This document shows positions 34,716 to 43,458 of a stretch of 64,000 nt of DNA, piece after piece; within the stretch, counting starts at the first letter, position 1, and every line of letters starts with the position of its first letter. The stretch spans positions 434,001 to 498,000 of the forward strand of contig NZ_NQMO01000002.1 of NCBI RefSeq assembly GCF_002257645.1, given 5' to 3'. The notes under the pieces were generated by a model. It had not been told where the DNA came from and did no database searches. It saw only the letters and a program-made list of their open reading frames with translations. The stretch is from Paenibacillus sp. XY044. GTDB lineage: Bacteria > Bacillota > Bacilli > Paenibacillales > Paenibacillaceae. A program made the translations under genes and the position numbers.

Positions 34716-37166
34716 GTGAAAGTATCGACAGAATGGTTATCCGATTATGTATCACTGGAAAATGTAGCGGCCGAAGAGCTGGCCGAACTGATTACGCGCG
34801 CGGGCATCGAGATCGACGAGATCGATCATCGCAACCAAGGGATTACGAAGGTTGTGGTCGGCTATGTCAAAAGCAAGGAGAAGCATCCCGATGCGGATAA
34901 GCTGAACGTATGCATCGTGGACGCGGGGCAGGGCGAAGACCTGCAGATCGTTTGCGGTGCGAAAAACGTGGATGCCGGGCAAAAGGTGCCTGTGGCTCTG
35001 GTTGGCGCTCTGCTGCCAGGCGGACTGGAAATCAAAAAAGCCAAGCTGCGCGGCGTCGCCTCCCAAGGCATGATCTGCTCCGCCAAAGAGCTGGGCATGA
35101 ACGACAAGCTGCTGCCGAAGGAGCAGCAGGAGGGCATTCTTGTCCTGGAGGAGAACACGGAGATCGGAACGCCGATCACCTCCGTGCTCGGTCTGGACGA
35201 CAAGGTGCTCGACTTTGACCTGACGCCGAACCGTTCCGACTGTCTCAGCATGCGGGGCGCGGCTTACGAAGTGGCGGCCATTCTGGGCCGCGACGTCAAG
35301 CTGCCCGATCCCGAAAAAGAGCTGGTTGAGGTGGCCGACGCGGCAAGCGGCCATATCTCCGTCAAAATCAGCTCGCCCGAGCATTGCAGCCACTACGCTG
35401 CGCGTTATATTACCGGCGTGAAGATCGCGCCGTCGCCGCAGTGGATGCAAAACCGTCTCATGGCTGCTCGCGTCCGTCCGATCAACAACATCGTTGACAT
35501 CACCAACTATGTCATGCTCGAGTACGGGCAGCCGCTGCACGCATTTGACGCGGATCGCCTGACAGGCGGAGCCGTAGACGTCCGCCTGGCCCGTGAAGGC
35601 GAAACGCTCGTGACGCTGGACGGCCAGGAGCGCAAGCTGGAGCCGCACATGCTGCTCATTACCGACGAAGTGAAGCCGGTCGGATTGGCCGGCGTTATGG
35701 GCGGATTGGATTCCGAAGTAACGAACGATACCGTTAACATTTTGCTTGAATCCGCCAAGTTCGACGGAGGCACCATCCGCAAGACGTCCCGCCAGCTCGG
35801 GCTGCGCTCTGAAGCGAGCCAGCGCTTCGAGAAGGAAGTGGATCCAGGAGCGGTCATTCCTGCGCTGAACCGGGCCGCGTCGCTGATCGCCCGCTACTGC
35901 GCAGGAACCGTTCATAAGGGCATTGTCGAAGCAGGTGCCGCGCAGGCGGAAGAAAAGGTGATCGTCTTGTCCTTCGACAAGCTGAACCGGTTCCTCGGAA
36001 CCGAGCTGTCGATGCTTGAAGTGAAGACGATTTTTGGCCGTCTCCATTTCCATGCTGCGGATACCGCCCAAGGCATTCTGGAAGTGCAGGTGCCGACGCG
36101 CCGCGGAGACATTACGAACGACGTCGATCTGATCGAGGAAATCGCCCGCCTTTACGGGTACGACAATATCCCGACGACGGCGATCGAAGGGCCTACGACG
36201 CCGGGGGGCTATACGAAGCCGCAGGCGATCCGCCGCGAAATCCGCAGACTGTTCACCCACGGAGGATGGCAGGAAGTGATCAGCTACTCCTTCACCCATC
36301 CGGATCTGGCCTCGCTGTTCCCTGCCTTGACGGAAGGAAGCGTGCCGGTGAAGCTGTCGATGCCGATGAGCGAGGAGCGCAGCGTGCTGCGCACGAGCGT
36401 TCTGCCGCAGCTGCTTGACATCGCGGTGCATAATGCCAACCGGAAACAGTACGATCTGGCGCTGTTCGAAGTGGGCAACGTGTTCTTCACGCAGGAAGAG
36501 ACGCTGACGGTTCAGCCGAAGGAGCTGAACGTGCTGTCCTTGCTGCTCTGCGGCAATCGTGGACAAAAGCAGTGGAACTATGCGCCGGAAAAGGTCGATT
36601 TCTTCGACCTGAAGGGTGCCCTGGAGACGCTGTTTGGGGATCTGGGCCTGGAGGGAGCGATCCGGTACGTGGCCAACCAGCCGGCCGGATATCATCCCGG
36701 ACGTTCGGCGTCCGTCTACCTGACCAATGGCGGCGGAGAGCTGGTGCTGATCGGGACACTCGGCCAGGTGCATCCGGAGCTGCAGCAGGAGCGCGGACTC
36801 GGCGATGTGTATGTCGCCGAAATTCTGCTTCAGCCGCTGTACGATCATGCCGATTTCGATATCCGCTATCAGGAGCTTCCGCGCTTCCCGGCTTCGGAGC
36901 GGGATATTGCGGTCGTGGTGGACAGCACCGTGGAAGCAGGTTCCCTGCTTGAGACGATCCGCGAAGCCGCGGGCGAACTCCTGCAGAACGTGCAGGTATT
37001 CGATGTGTTTACTGGAAGCAAACTCGGCGAAGGCAAGAAGAGCGTCGCGATTTCGCTCGTATACCGCCACAACGAGCGCACGCTGACGGATGAGGAAGTA
37101 ACTGCGGCGCATGCCGGCGTCGTCAGCGCCCTTGAGCAAAAGTTTCAAGCGGAATTAAGAAAATAG
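34716..37166 (+). CDS. pheT: Phenylalanyl-tRNA synthetase beta subunit
   Basis: Non-catalytic large subunit with tRNA-binding and editing functions. 816 residues in the expected order: N-terminal EMAP-like tRNA-binding domain (about 40-150, GYVKSKEKHPDADKLNVC), B3/B4 editing domain (about 200-400), B5 domain, class II-like fold, and the C-terminal ferredoxin-like anticodon domain (FPASERDIAVVVD to the end). GTG start with GAAGGAAGGGAACGTAA upstream, 42 bases after pheS. Ends at a strong terminator. Confidence 0.97.
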   Translation: MKVSTEWLSDYVSLENVAAEELAELITRAGIEIDEIDHRNQGITKVVVGYVKSKEKHPDADKLNVCIVDAGQGEDLQIVCGAKNVDAGQKVPVALVGALLPGGLEIKKAKLRGVASQGMICSAKELGMNDKLLPKEQQEGILVLEENTEIGTPITSVLGLDDKVLDFDLTPNRSDCLSMRGAAYEVAAILGRDVKLPDPEKELVEVADAASGHISVKISSPEHCSHYAARYITGVKIAPSPQWMQNRLMAARVRPINNIVDITNYVMLEYGQPLHAFDADRLTGGAVDVRLAREGETLVTLDGQERKLEPHMLLITDEVKPVGLAGVMGGLDSEVTNDTVNILLESAKFDGGTIRKTSRQLGLRSEASQRFEKEVDPGAVIPALNRAASLIARYCAGTVHKGIVEAGAAQAEEKVIVLSFDKLNRFLGTELSMLEVKTIFGRLHFHAADTAQGILEVQVPTRRGDITNDVDLIEEIARLYGYDNIPTTAIEGPTTPGGYTKPQAIRREIRRLFTHGGWQEVISYSFTHPDLASLFPALTEGSVPVKLSMPMSEERSVLRTSVLPQLLDIAVHNANRKQYDLALFEVGNVFFTQEETLTVQPKELNVLSLLLCGNRGQKQWNYAPEKVDFFDLKGALETLFGDLGLEGAIRYVANQPAGYHPGRSASVYLTNGGGELVLIGTLGQVHPELQQERGLGDVYVAEILLQPLYDHADFDIRYQELPRFPASERDIAVVVDSTVEAGSLLETIREAAGELLQNVQVFDVFTGSKLGEGKKSVAISLVYRHNERTLTDEEVTAAHAGVVSALEQKFQAELRK

Positions 37167-37178
37167 CAGGAATTGAAT

Positions 37179-37228
37179 CCAATCACATCGAATCCTTAGA
37201 CACAGAGATTCGATGTGATTTTTTTTTG
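37179..37228 (+). terminator. Intrinsic terminator after pheT
   Basis: AATCACATCGAATC (37181-37194) and GATTCGATGTGATT (37207-37220) form a perfect 14-bp stem, then nine T. It separates pheST from the ZapA-coiled-coil gene. Confidence 0.93.
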
Positions 37229-37279
37229 GAGAGAACAAGACATCTTAGAGTCAACACACATATGAAGGAGGGCACAACT

Positions 37280-40200
37280 GTGACTACACCTGATCGAACA
37301 CGCGTCTCCGTGGAGATCTACGGGACTTCTTATAAACTGGTAGGCAGCAGTGCCGACTATATGAGGAAAATTGCCAGTTATGTCGATGAACGGATGAATG
37401 CCATTTCCAAAAGCAATTCCCGGCTGGATACTCCAAGGATTGCCGTTCTGGCCGCGGTTCATATGGCGGAGGAAGCCGTGCAGATGCAGGATCTCCGCAA
37501 CGAAGTGAAGATGCTGACCGGCGAGCGCAGCGAGCTGAGCTCGCAGCTCACCAGGCTGCAGTCCCAGCGGGACGAGCAGCTGGCCGAAGTCAACAAACAG
37601 AAGGAAGAAGCGCAGCGGATCAAGAAGGAGAAGGATGAGCTGCAAGCGCTGCTTGAGCAGGAGAAGGCTGCGCTTGCGAAGGAGCTGGAGCAGTCCAAGT
37701 CCGAGCTCTCGGCGCGGCTGGATCAGACGCGAAATACGTTGACGAAGGAACTGGATCAGCTCCGCGCTTCACTGAAGCGGGAGACGGAACAGAAGGAATC
37801 TTTGCTTCGCAAGGAGAAACAGGCCGCGGAGCAAATGCAGAAGGACAAGCAGGCTGTGGAAGAACGGCATAAAGCGGCCGTGCAGGAGCTGGAACGGAAG
37901 CATGCGGGAGCACTTCAATCCGCCGAGCAGAAGCGGCTCGGAGCCTTGAAGGAAGCCGAGGAGAAGAGCCGCGCGAAGATCACCGAGCTGGAGCAGAAGC
38001 ATCAGGGAGCGGTCAAGGAGCTCGAAGAAAAGCATGCGGCCTCCATTCAGGAACTGCAGCAGCAGTTGACCGAGCTTAGCGGCGGCAGCAGCCAGCTTCA
38101 GGAGAAGCTGCGGAACATGGAGCAGGAGCTGAAGAATGCCAAGGAGGCTTACTCCAGACTGCGTCAGCAGCATCAAGACGTGCTGGTGCGCGAGGAGGAG
38201 GCCAAGGCGCAGGTGCAGGCCTTGACCGAGCAGGAAGAAGCGCTGAACGGGCAGATCAGCCAGCTGAAGGACGAGGCGGCCGCTTCGGAAGAAGAACACC
38301 GCCGCATGCAGAAGCTGCTTGAGGATTACAGCGAGGCTTCCAAGAAAATGACCGGCGAAATCGCCCAGTTGACGGCCGAAGCCGAAACCCTTCAAAGCAC
38401 GATCGAGAAGCAGAAGGTAGAGATCGGCGATTTGGAACTGCAGGTGCTGGAAGCCGGCGAACAGAACGAGACGCTGGAGACGGGCATGGCTTCGCTGCAT
38501 GATGAATTGAGCGTGCTGAAAGAACAGGCGGACGGCGAGGGCAAGCTCCGCCAGGAAGCTGAGCGGCAACGTGAAGCGCTCCGGCAGGAGCTCACCGCGA
38601 AGGAAGAGCGGCTGCAACAGCTTGCGCAGGAGCTGGCAAACAAGCAGAAGCAGCTCGAAGCCCAGGTGCAGAAGCTGCAGGCGCAGGAGCGTTCATCCTC
38701 GGAGCAGGAAGAGGAGCTTCAGCGTCTGCAGGAACGTCTGGAGGCCCAGCAGAAGGAGCTGGCCGCGAAGGAGCAAGAGCTGGAGTCGTTGAATCAGACG
38801 CTGCAAGGGCGGGAGCAGGATCTGCAAGATTACGGCCGGCAGATCGAAGCCAAAGAGGAGCAGATCGCTGTTCTGGAGCGGCAGTCGGGTCAATACGCGC
38901 AGCAGCTTAAGGATCTTCGGCTTCAATTGGAAGAACAGCAGGAGGTGTATCTCGAGCTAGAAATTCAGTCGGAGGAGCAGCAAGAGAGCGTGCAGAACCT
39001 GCGGCAGGAGCTGGAGAGAAGCCGGCAGAAGCATGCGGAGCTGGAGCTTCAGGCGGAAGAAGACCGGAAGCGTTATGCCGGCCTGAAGGAACAGTGGGAA
39101 GAACAGCAGGCGAGCTATGCCGAGCTGCAGAGCCGTTCAGAAGAATATGAGCGGCAGTGCGGCGAGCTGCGGAAGCAGGTAGCTGAACATGAAGAGCAGT
39201 ATGAGCTCGCCCAGCTTCTGCTCGAAGAGCAGCAGGGGCAGTGCGGAGCGTTGCAGCAGCAGTTGGAGGAACAGCGTGAACAGCACCAAACGGCAGCTAA
39301 GGCGCTGAAAGAACGCGAGGTACAGTACTTAGCCTTACAGCAGGAGCTGGAAGTGCATCAGGAGCAGCACCACTCTGCAGCCCAGAAGCTGAAGGAACGC
39401 GAGGAGCAGTATCAAGCGCTCCAAGGCCAACTGGAAGAGCAGCGTGAACAGCATCAAACGGCAGCTCAGGCGCTGAAGGAACGTGAGGAGCAGTACTTAG
39501 CGCTGCAGTTGGAATTGGAAGAGCAGCAGAAACGGTACCAAACGGCAGCCCAGGCGCTGAAGGAACGCGAAGAGCAGTACTTAGCGCTGCAGCTGGAGTT
39601 GGAAGAGCAGCAGAAACGGTACCAAACGACAGCCCAGGCACTGAAGGAACGCGAGGAGCAGTCGATAGCGTTGCAGCTGCAGCTGGAAGACCAGCAGGAA
39701 CAGCATCAAACGGCAGCCCAAGCGCTGAAGGAACGCGAAGAGCAGTACTTAGCGTTGCAGCTGGAGCTGGAAGAGCATCAGGAGCAGCACCACTCTGCAG
39801 CTCAGGCGCTGAAGGAACGCGAGGGACAGTATCAAGCGGTACAGCGGCAGCTGGAGGAGCAGCGGAAGGAGCACCAGACGACCCGTCAGGCGCTCGAAGA
39901 CCTCGAGAATCAGTATCTGGAGGTTCAAGAGCAGCTCGAAGAACAGCAGGCGGAGCACCGATCGGCCCGCCGGGCTCTGGAGGATCTCGAAGAGGAGCAT
40001 TTGTCCGTACAGCAGCAGTTTGAAGGTCATCAAGAGCAGTATCGTACGCTGCAGCTCCGTCTGGAAGAACGGCAGGAGCAGTATCATGAGCTGCGGATGG
40101 AATATGATGACCATCAGGAGCTGTATCAGGAGCTGCAGCAGGCGCATGACGCCAGAGCGGAACAGCTTGCGGATTTGGAGCAGCAGCTGGAAGACAGCCG

Positions 40201-41005
40201 GGAGATGATCGGGCGCCTGCGGCAGCAGTCCGAGGAATATGCCCGTGACAACAGCTCTTTGCGTCAGCAGTCGGAGCAAGCCGATGCGCGGTATGAGGAG
40301 CTGGAGCTTCAAGCCAAAGGCGTTCAAGCTCAGTTCGAGGAACTGCAGCGGGTGAACCGTGCGGCCCAGGAGCAATACGAACAGCTGCGCAGCCAGACCG
40401 ACGCGCAGCGCGAGCAGTACAACAGCTTGAATCAGCAGTATCAGGGCTTGCAGCGGCAGTATGAGGAGCTGCAGCGCCAGGTGAAGGAAGCGCAGAGCCG
40501 CCAGGAGGATACCGAAATCGAATACCTGCTTATGCTGGAGGAAAAAGATGCTGCGGTGAAGAAGCTGGAGGAAGCATCGGTGCAGCTGGACGAGGCGGCC
40601 GACCGGGAGACCGAACTGCGCGGTCTGTTGCGCAGTGCCGAGCAATCCATGCAGTCTTATCAGGACAAGCTGAAGGATATGATGGATCAGCAGGAAGTCT
40701 GGGGCAGCCGGGAGCTGGAGCTGCAAGAGGAGCTTGAGGCTTGGCAGCAGCAGATCGCTGCCGGCGAGCAGCAGCTTACCCGAATCCAGGGCGAGAAGGA
40801 GACGGTCGCGGAAGAGCTTCGCCAAGTGGGCGAAAGCTTCGAGCTGGTGACGCATCAATACCGCCTGCTTCAGGCAGAGCATGAGATTCAGCTGGAGAAG
40901 ACGGGCAAGCTGGAAGAAGAATATCGTCTGCTTCAGGACGAGTATTCCAAGCTGCAGACCGAATATAACGAGTGGATTGAACTGATCGAACAGGATCAGA
41001 ACTGA
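37280..41005 (+). CDS. Giant ZapA-like protein: ZapA head fused to ~1150-residue coiled coil
   Basis: 1241 residues from the GTG at 37280 (AAGGAGGG 7 bases upstream; the frame itself opens earlier at 37226). Residues 1-85 are a recognisable ZapA (VEIYGTSYKLVGSSADYMRK, YVDERMNAI, IAVLAAVHMAEEA), the FtsZ-ring-binding protein that in Bacillus is 85 residues long. From about residue 65 to the end the protein is almost only Glu, Gln, Leu, Arg, Lys and Ala in heptads, with no proline-rich break or membrane span. Residues about 670-900 are a 28-residue tandem repeat. Gene order pheT-zapA-...-mutS2-yshE matches Bacillus, so this sits in the zapA position. An extended coil of this size could reach well over 100 nm (inference). 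Role in FtsZ bundling is inferred only from the head. Confidence 0.85.
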   Translation: MTTPDRTRVSVEIYGTSYKLVGSSADYMRKIASYVDERMNAISKSNSRLDTPRIAVLAAVHMAEEAVQMQDLRNEVKMLTGERSELSSQLTRLQSQRDEQLAEVNKQKEEAQRIKKEKDELQALLEQEKAALAKELEQSKSELSARLDQTRNTLTKELDQLRASLKRETEQKESLLRKEKQAAEQMQKDKQAVEERHKAAVQELERKHAGALQSAEQKRLGALKEAEEKSRAKITELEQKHQGAVKELEEKHAASIQELQQQLTELSGGSSQLQEKLRNMEQELKNAKEAYSRLRQQHQDVLVREEEAKAQVQALTEQEEALNGQISQLKDEAAASEEEHRRMQKLLEDYSEASKKMTGEIAQLTAEAETLQSTIEKQKVEIGDLELQVLEAGEQNETLETGMASLHDELSVLKEQADGEGKLRQEAERQREALRQELTAKEERLQQLAQELANKQKQLEAQVQKLQAQERSSSEQEEELQRLQERLEAQQKELAAKEQELESLNQTLQGREQDLQDYGRQIEAKEEQIAVLERQSGQYAQQLKDLRLQLEEQQEVYLELEIQSEEQQESVQNLRQELERSRQKHAELELQAEEDRKRYAGLKEQWEEQQASYAELQSRSEEYERQCGELRKQVAEHEEQYELAQLLLEEQQGQCGALQQQLEEQREQHQTAAKALKEREVQYLALQQELEVHQEQHHSAAQKLKEREEQYQALQGQLEEQREQHQTAAQALKEREEQYLALQLELEEQQKRYQTAAQALKEREEQYLALQLELEEQQKRYQTTAQALKEREEQSIALQLQLEDQQEQHQTAAQALKEREEQYLALQLELEEHQEQHHSAAQALKEREGQYQAVQRQLEEQRKEHQTTRQALEDLENQYLEVQEQLEEQQAEHRSARRALEDLEEEHLSVQQQFEGHQEQYRTLQLRLEERQEQYHELRMEYDDHQELYQELQQAHDARAEQLADLEQQLEDSREMIGRLRQQSEEYARDNSSLRQQSEQADARYEELELQAKGVQAQFEELQRVNRAAQEQYEQLRSQTDAQREQYNSLNQQYQGLQRQYEELQRQVKEAQSRQEDTEIEYLLMLEEKDAAVKKLEEASVQLDEAADRETELRGLLRSAEQSMQSYQDKLKDMMDQQEVWGSRELELQEELEAWQQQIAAGEQQLTRIQGEKETVAEELRQVGESFELVTHQYRLLQAEHEIQLEKTGKLEEEYRLLQDEYSKLQTEYNEWIELIEQDQN
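39293..40048 (+). repeat. 84-bp (28-codon) in-frame tandem repeat in the giant zapA gene
   Basis: The core GAACGCGAG (or one-base variants) recurs at 39311, 39395, 39479, 39563, 39647, 39731 and 39815, exactly 84 bases apart; diverged units follow in register at 39899 and 39983. The encoded unit is QALKEREEQYLALQLELEEQ plus eight residues, four heptads. The units at 39479 and 39563 are nearly identical in DNA, which points to recent duplication or gene conversion and to likely copy-number variation between strains. Confidence 0.93.
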
Positions 41006-41037
41006 CCCTTTAGACCATCCACATTCCACACCTAAAT

Positions 41038-41108
41038 GAAAATCCCCTCGAAATAATGCGGCAGGACGGATCATGCACCATCCTGAAGCATACTTCGAGG
41101 GGATTTTA
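41038..41108. terminator. Bidirectional terminator between giant zapA and the cupredoxin gene
   Basis: AAAATCCCCTCGAA(ATA)ATGC and GCATACTTCGAGGGGATTTT flank an inner stem (CAGGACGG / CCATCCTG), with A and T tails. Confidence 0.88.
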
Positions 41109-41133
41109 TGTTAGTACAAGGGCTGCTTAGCGT

Positions 41134-41523
41134 CTATTCGTCCACGATGACTTTGGCAATCATGCCGGAATGTCCCGCTCCGCAAAATACCGAACAGGCC
41201 ATTTCGAACGTGCCGGCTTTTTCGGGCGTGACTACCGCGGACTTGTTTTTGCCGTCAAGCTGAAGCTCGAGACCGGGGATGAGGACGCCATGGTTGCCCT
41301 CGTCGTTTTCGAGCGTAATTTTGACGGGAACGCCCTTTTTGAGATGATATTCTTTTTGATCGAATGCATAGTTTGTCGCCTTAATGACCAATTCCTCGCT
41401 CGGTGCTACACCAGTTTCGGTGACTCCGCTGCCTGAAGCAGAATCGTCGCTCTTGGATGCGCCGCAAGCGGACAGTACCAGAATCAGCACGCAGGAAAAG
41501 ACGACAGCCAGTGTCTTCTTCAC
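41134..41523 (-). CDS. Cupredoxin lipoprotein with CuA-type motif
   Basis: 129 residues. Lipoprotein signal with lipobox LSAC (Cys about 20), then a low-complexity Ser/Gly spacer, then a cupredoxin fold. The last third reads CSVFCGAGHSGM, which matches the CuA binuclear copper loop of cytochrome oxidase subunit II and nitrous oxide reductase (C-x-x-x-C-G-x-x-H-x-x-M), with a further His in NHGVLIPGL. It lacks the two transmembrane helices of oxidase subunit II, so it is a stand-alone membrane-anchored copper domain outside the cell: an electron carrier or copper chaperone are both possible. AAGGAGGATCACAAG precedes the ATG. Confidence 0.87.
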   Translation of the reverse strand: MKKTLAVVFSCVLILVLSACGASKSDDSASGSGVTETGVAPSEELVIKATNYAFDQKEYHLKKGVPVKITLENDEGNHGVLIPGLELQLDGKNKSAVVTPEKAGTFEMACSVFCGAGHSGMIAKVIVDE

Positions 41524-41776
41524 TTGTGATCCTCCTTTATGTATACCTTCATGATATCAAAATGATTCCAAGCCTAATCATACCTTAAAATGGATATGCG
41601 GGGATACGGTTCATTTGAAAAATTGGTGAACTCAGGCCTCAGTAGTTTGATCATCAGGAAACGGGTTTTGCTTGGAAAAAGGATAGTGCTTATCTTGGAT
41701 TTAAGATATAATGAGCTTGACGATGTACCTGGCCCGCAAATATTCTTGTTTAGAAGAGTAGGGGAATGAAATTCCA

Positions 41777-42895
41777 ATGAATCGCACTGAGTTGATTTTG
41801 GAAGATTTATGGCATCGCAAAATATTAAACGCTTATTGGATTGTGACGCTGATGTTTTTCGCGGCGGAAGCGGTTCTGCTGCTGTTAGGCTGCATTCCTT
41901 CGGTGACCGCCGGAGACAGGCCGGAAGATTGGCTGCGTCTGGGCGTGCCGGACGGCTGCATCCTATTGCTGATGCTGGCGGCACAAGCCTGGCTGCGATT
42001 CGAACCTAAATACAGGAAGCAGGCCGTGGTCGGCTGCGGATTTTTGCTCTCCTATCTGATCTATTTCATCATTCAGCCGATCGTGGACGGGGCGCAGATG
42101 GCCCTCCTTCTGCCCGTACTGATTTCTGTCGTTTATTTTGACCGCAAACTTCTATACGGCTTTGGCTCGTTAACAATCCTCATTTATGGTGTCATCTATC
42201 TCTTCACCGAACGCTCCCTATACCACAAACCCATTCAGGAATTCATTCAAATCCAAAGCGTGTTTATTGTCAGCATTTTGATCGGTCACACCATTTTGGT
42301 CCGGGTCAAGGAATTTATGCGCCATCTGGAATCGGTCTTGAAATCGGAGCAGCAGCTCTTAGTGGAAAGAACGATATCGGACAAGCTGCTCAAAATCGAT
42401 GCGCTTACCGGGTTATACAATCACAAAGCGTTTCACGAATACCTGGAGGCTTTGCTGGAGCACTGCGAGAAGTATCAGCTCCCGCTGCAGCTGGCCATTA
42501 TCGATATTGATAATTTCAAGAAGGTCAATGATAATTACGGGCATTGGGTGGGCGATGTCGTTCTGAAAGAGGTCGCCTCGAAGGTGATGTCGACGATGAC
42601 GCCGAATGATTTTGCCGCGCGGTATGGCGGAGAGGAGTTTGCCGTCATTATGGCGGATAAGACGCTGGAAGCAGCGGAGCATATGGCCGAACAGCTGCGT
42701 GAAGGGATTGCCCGAACCGAGCTCCCGCATATGGTGAAGCCGGTCACGGTCAGCATCGGTCTGTGCAATTTCCAGCAAGGGGACGATAAGGAATCGTTAT
42801 TCCGGAAAGCGGACCTTGCGCTGTATCAGGCCAAACGGACAGGTAAAAATAAAGTGGTGACCGCGGGTGAAGACGCGGCGGATTATGCCGGATAA
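41777..42895 (+). CDS. Membrane diguanylate cyclase (GGDEF)
   Basis: 372 residues. Five or six membrane helices (about 20-175), a short linker, then a complete GGDEF domain: IDALTGLYNHKAFHEYL, DIDNFKKVNDNYGHWVGD and RYGGEEF (active GGEEF form). It should make c-di-GMP from GTP. No clear RxxD inhibitory site five residues before GGEEF (the segment is TPNDFAARYGGEEF). It lies divergent from the cupredoxin gene across 250 bases containing a TATAAT (about 41706) and no ORF. Together with the GGDEF-EAL protein at 16345 it gives one probable synthase and one probable phosphodiesterase in the window. Confidence 0.92.
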   Translation: MNRTELILEDLWHRKILNAYWIVTLMFFAAEAVLLLLGCIPSVTAGDRPEDWLRLGVPDGCILLLMLAAQAWLRFEPKYRKQAVVGCGFLLSYLIYFIIQPIVDGAQMALLLPVLISVVYFDRKLLYGFGSLTILIYGVIYLFTERSLYHKPIQEFIQIQSVFIVSILIGHTILVRVKEFMRHLESVLKSEQQLLVERTISDKLLKIDALTGLYNHKAFHEYLEALLEHCEKYQLPLQLAIIDIDNFKKVNDNYGHWVGDVVLKEVASKVMSTMTPNDFAARYGGEEFAVIMADKTLEAAEHMAEQLREGIARTELPHMVKPVTVSIGLCNFQQGDDKESLFRKADLALYQAKRTGKNKVVTAGEDAADYAG

Positions 42896-42899
42896 CAAG

Positions 42900-42932
42900 G
42901 AAAAAACCCCTGTCCTTAGGCAGGGGTTTTCA
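42900..42932. terminator. Terminator between the cyclase and the convergent membrane gene
   Basis: AAAAAACCCCTG, loop, CAGGGGTTTT. A-tract and T-tract on opposite sides allow both directions. Confidence 0.88.
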
Positions 42933-42945
42933 TTCAAGTGACGGC

Positions 42946-43299
42946 TTAACGCTTGTCCCTTCCGGCATTAAATGCGGATACCGGGATAAACAGGTCGATA
43001 ATACCGATGACGAGTGCGGCGAGAATCGCGCCGAGTAGGGTGACTTCAACGCCGCTGACGATAAATTGGGCGATGTATATGACGAGGGCACTGACGATGA
43101 AGCCGACGATCCCGCGTCCGAAGGGGGTAACCCTTTTGCCGAAGATTCCTTCAATGATCCACCCCAGCAGAGCGATTACCAAAGCGAGCAGCAGGGCGCT
43201 CCAGAAACCTCCGACGGAAAATTGGGGAACGATCCAGCCTACGATCATTAGGACGATCGCGGACACGATGAAGCGAACGACATGACCCAGAAAATGCAT
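42946..43299 (-). CDS. Phage-holin-IV-like membrane protein
   Basis: 117 residues with four hydrophobic spans (FIVSAIVLMIVGWIV; FWSALLLALVIALLGWI; GIVGFIVSALVIYIAQFIV; LLGAILAALVIGIIDLFIP). Family resemblance is to the 'phage holin family 4/YvlD' proteins found in many Firmicutes, which are chromosomal and usually not lytic. No endolysin or phage gene is near, so a lytic role is unlikely. The ATG at 43299 has AAAGGAGG seven bases upstream; the open frame upstream is rejected. Divergent from mutS2. Confidence 0.75.
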   Translation of the reverse strand: MHFLGHVVRFIVSAIVLMIVGWIVPQFSVGGFWSALLLALVIALLGWIIEGIFGKRVTPFGRGIVGFIVSALVIYIAQFIVSGVEVTLLGAILAALVIGIIDLFIPVSAFNAGRDKR

Positions 43300-43458
43300 G
43301 CAACTGGCCTCCTTTACACATGGATACTGTGTTATGCAAACCTTATTGTATTCAATTATCGCCATGTTATGTATGGAATGATTTAACGCTGCAAATGGCG
43401 AAGCGGCAAACATTTCGTATATAATAAAGGCATTGCACGAGAGGAGTAGTGAATACTG

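Noticed and set aside
34752-37148. 798-codon frame opposite pheT
   Set aside because: Exact antisense of pheT, whose domains are all recognisable; composition is implausible.
39293-40048. 84-bp repeats considered as a CRISPR array
   Set aside because: Units are in-frame coding DNA with no unique spacers, in a long open frame; period and sequence fit a coiled coil.
39749-41074. 441-codon Leu-rich frame opposite the giant zapA
   Set aside because: The complement of Glu/Gln-rich codons (GAG/CAG) reads as Leu (CTC/CTG), giving an artificial hydrophobic protein.
42946-43299. Holin-like gene considered as prophage remnant
   Set aside because: No endolysin, capsid, terminase or integrase gene is near; this family is common on Firmicute chromosomes.
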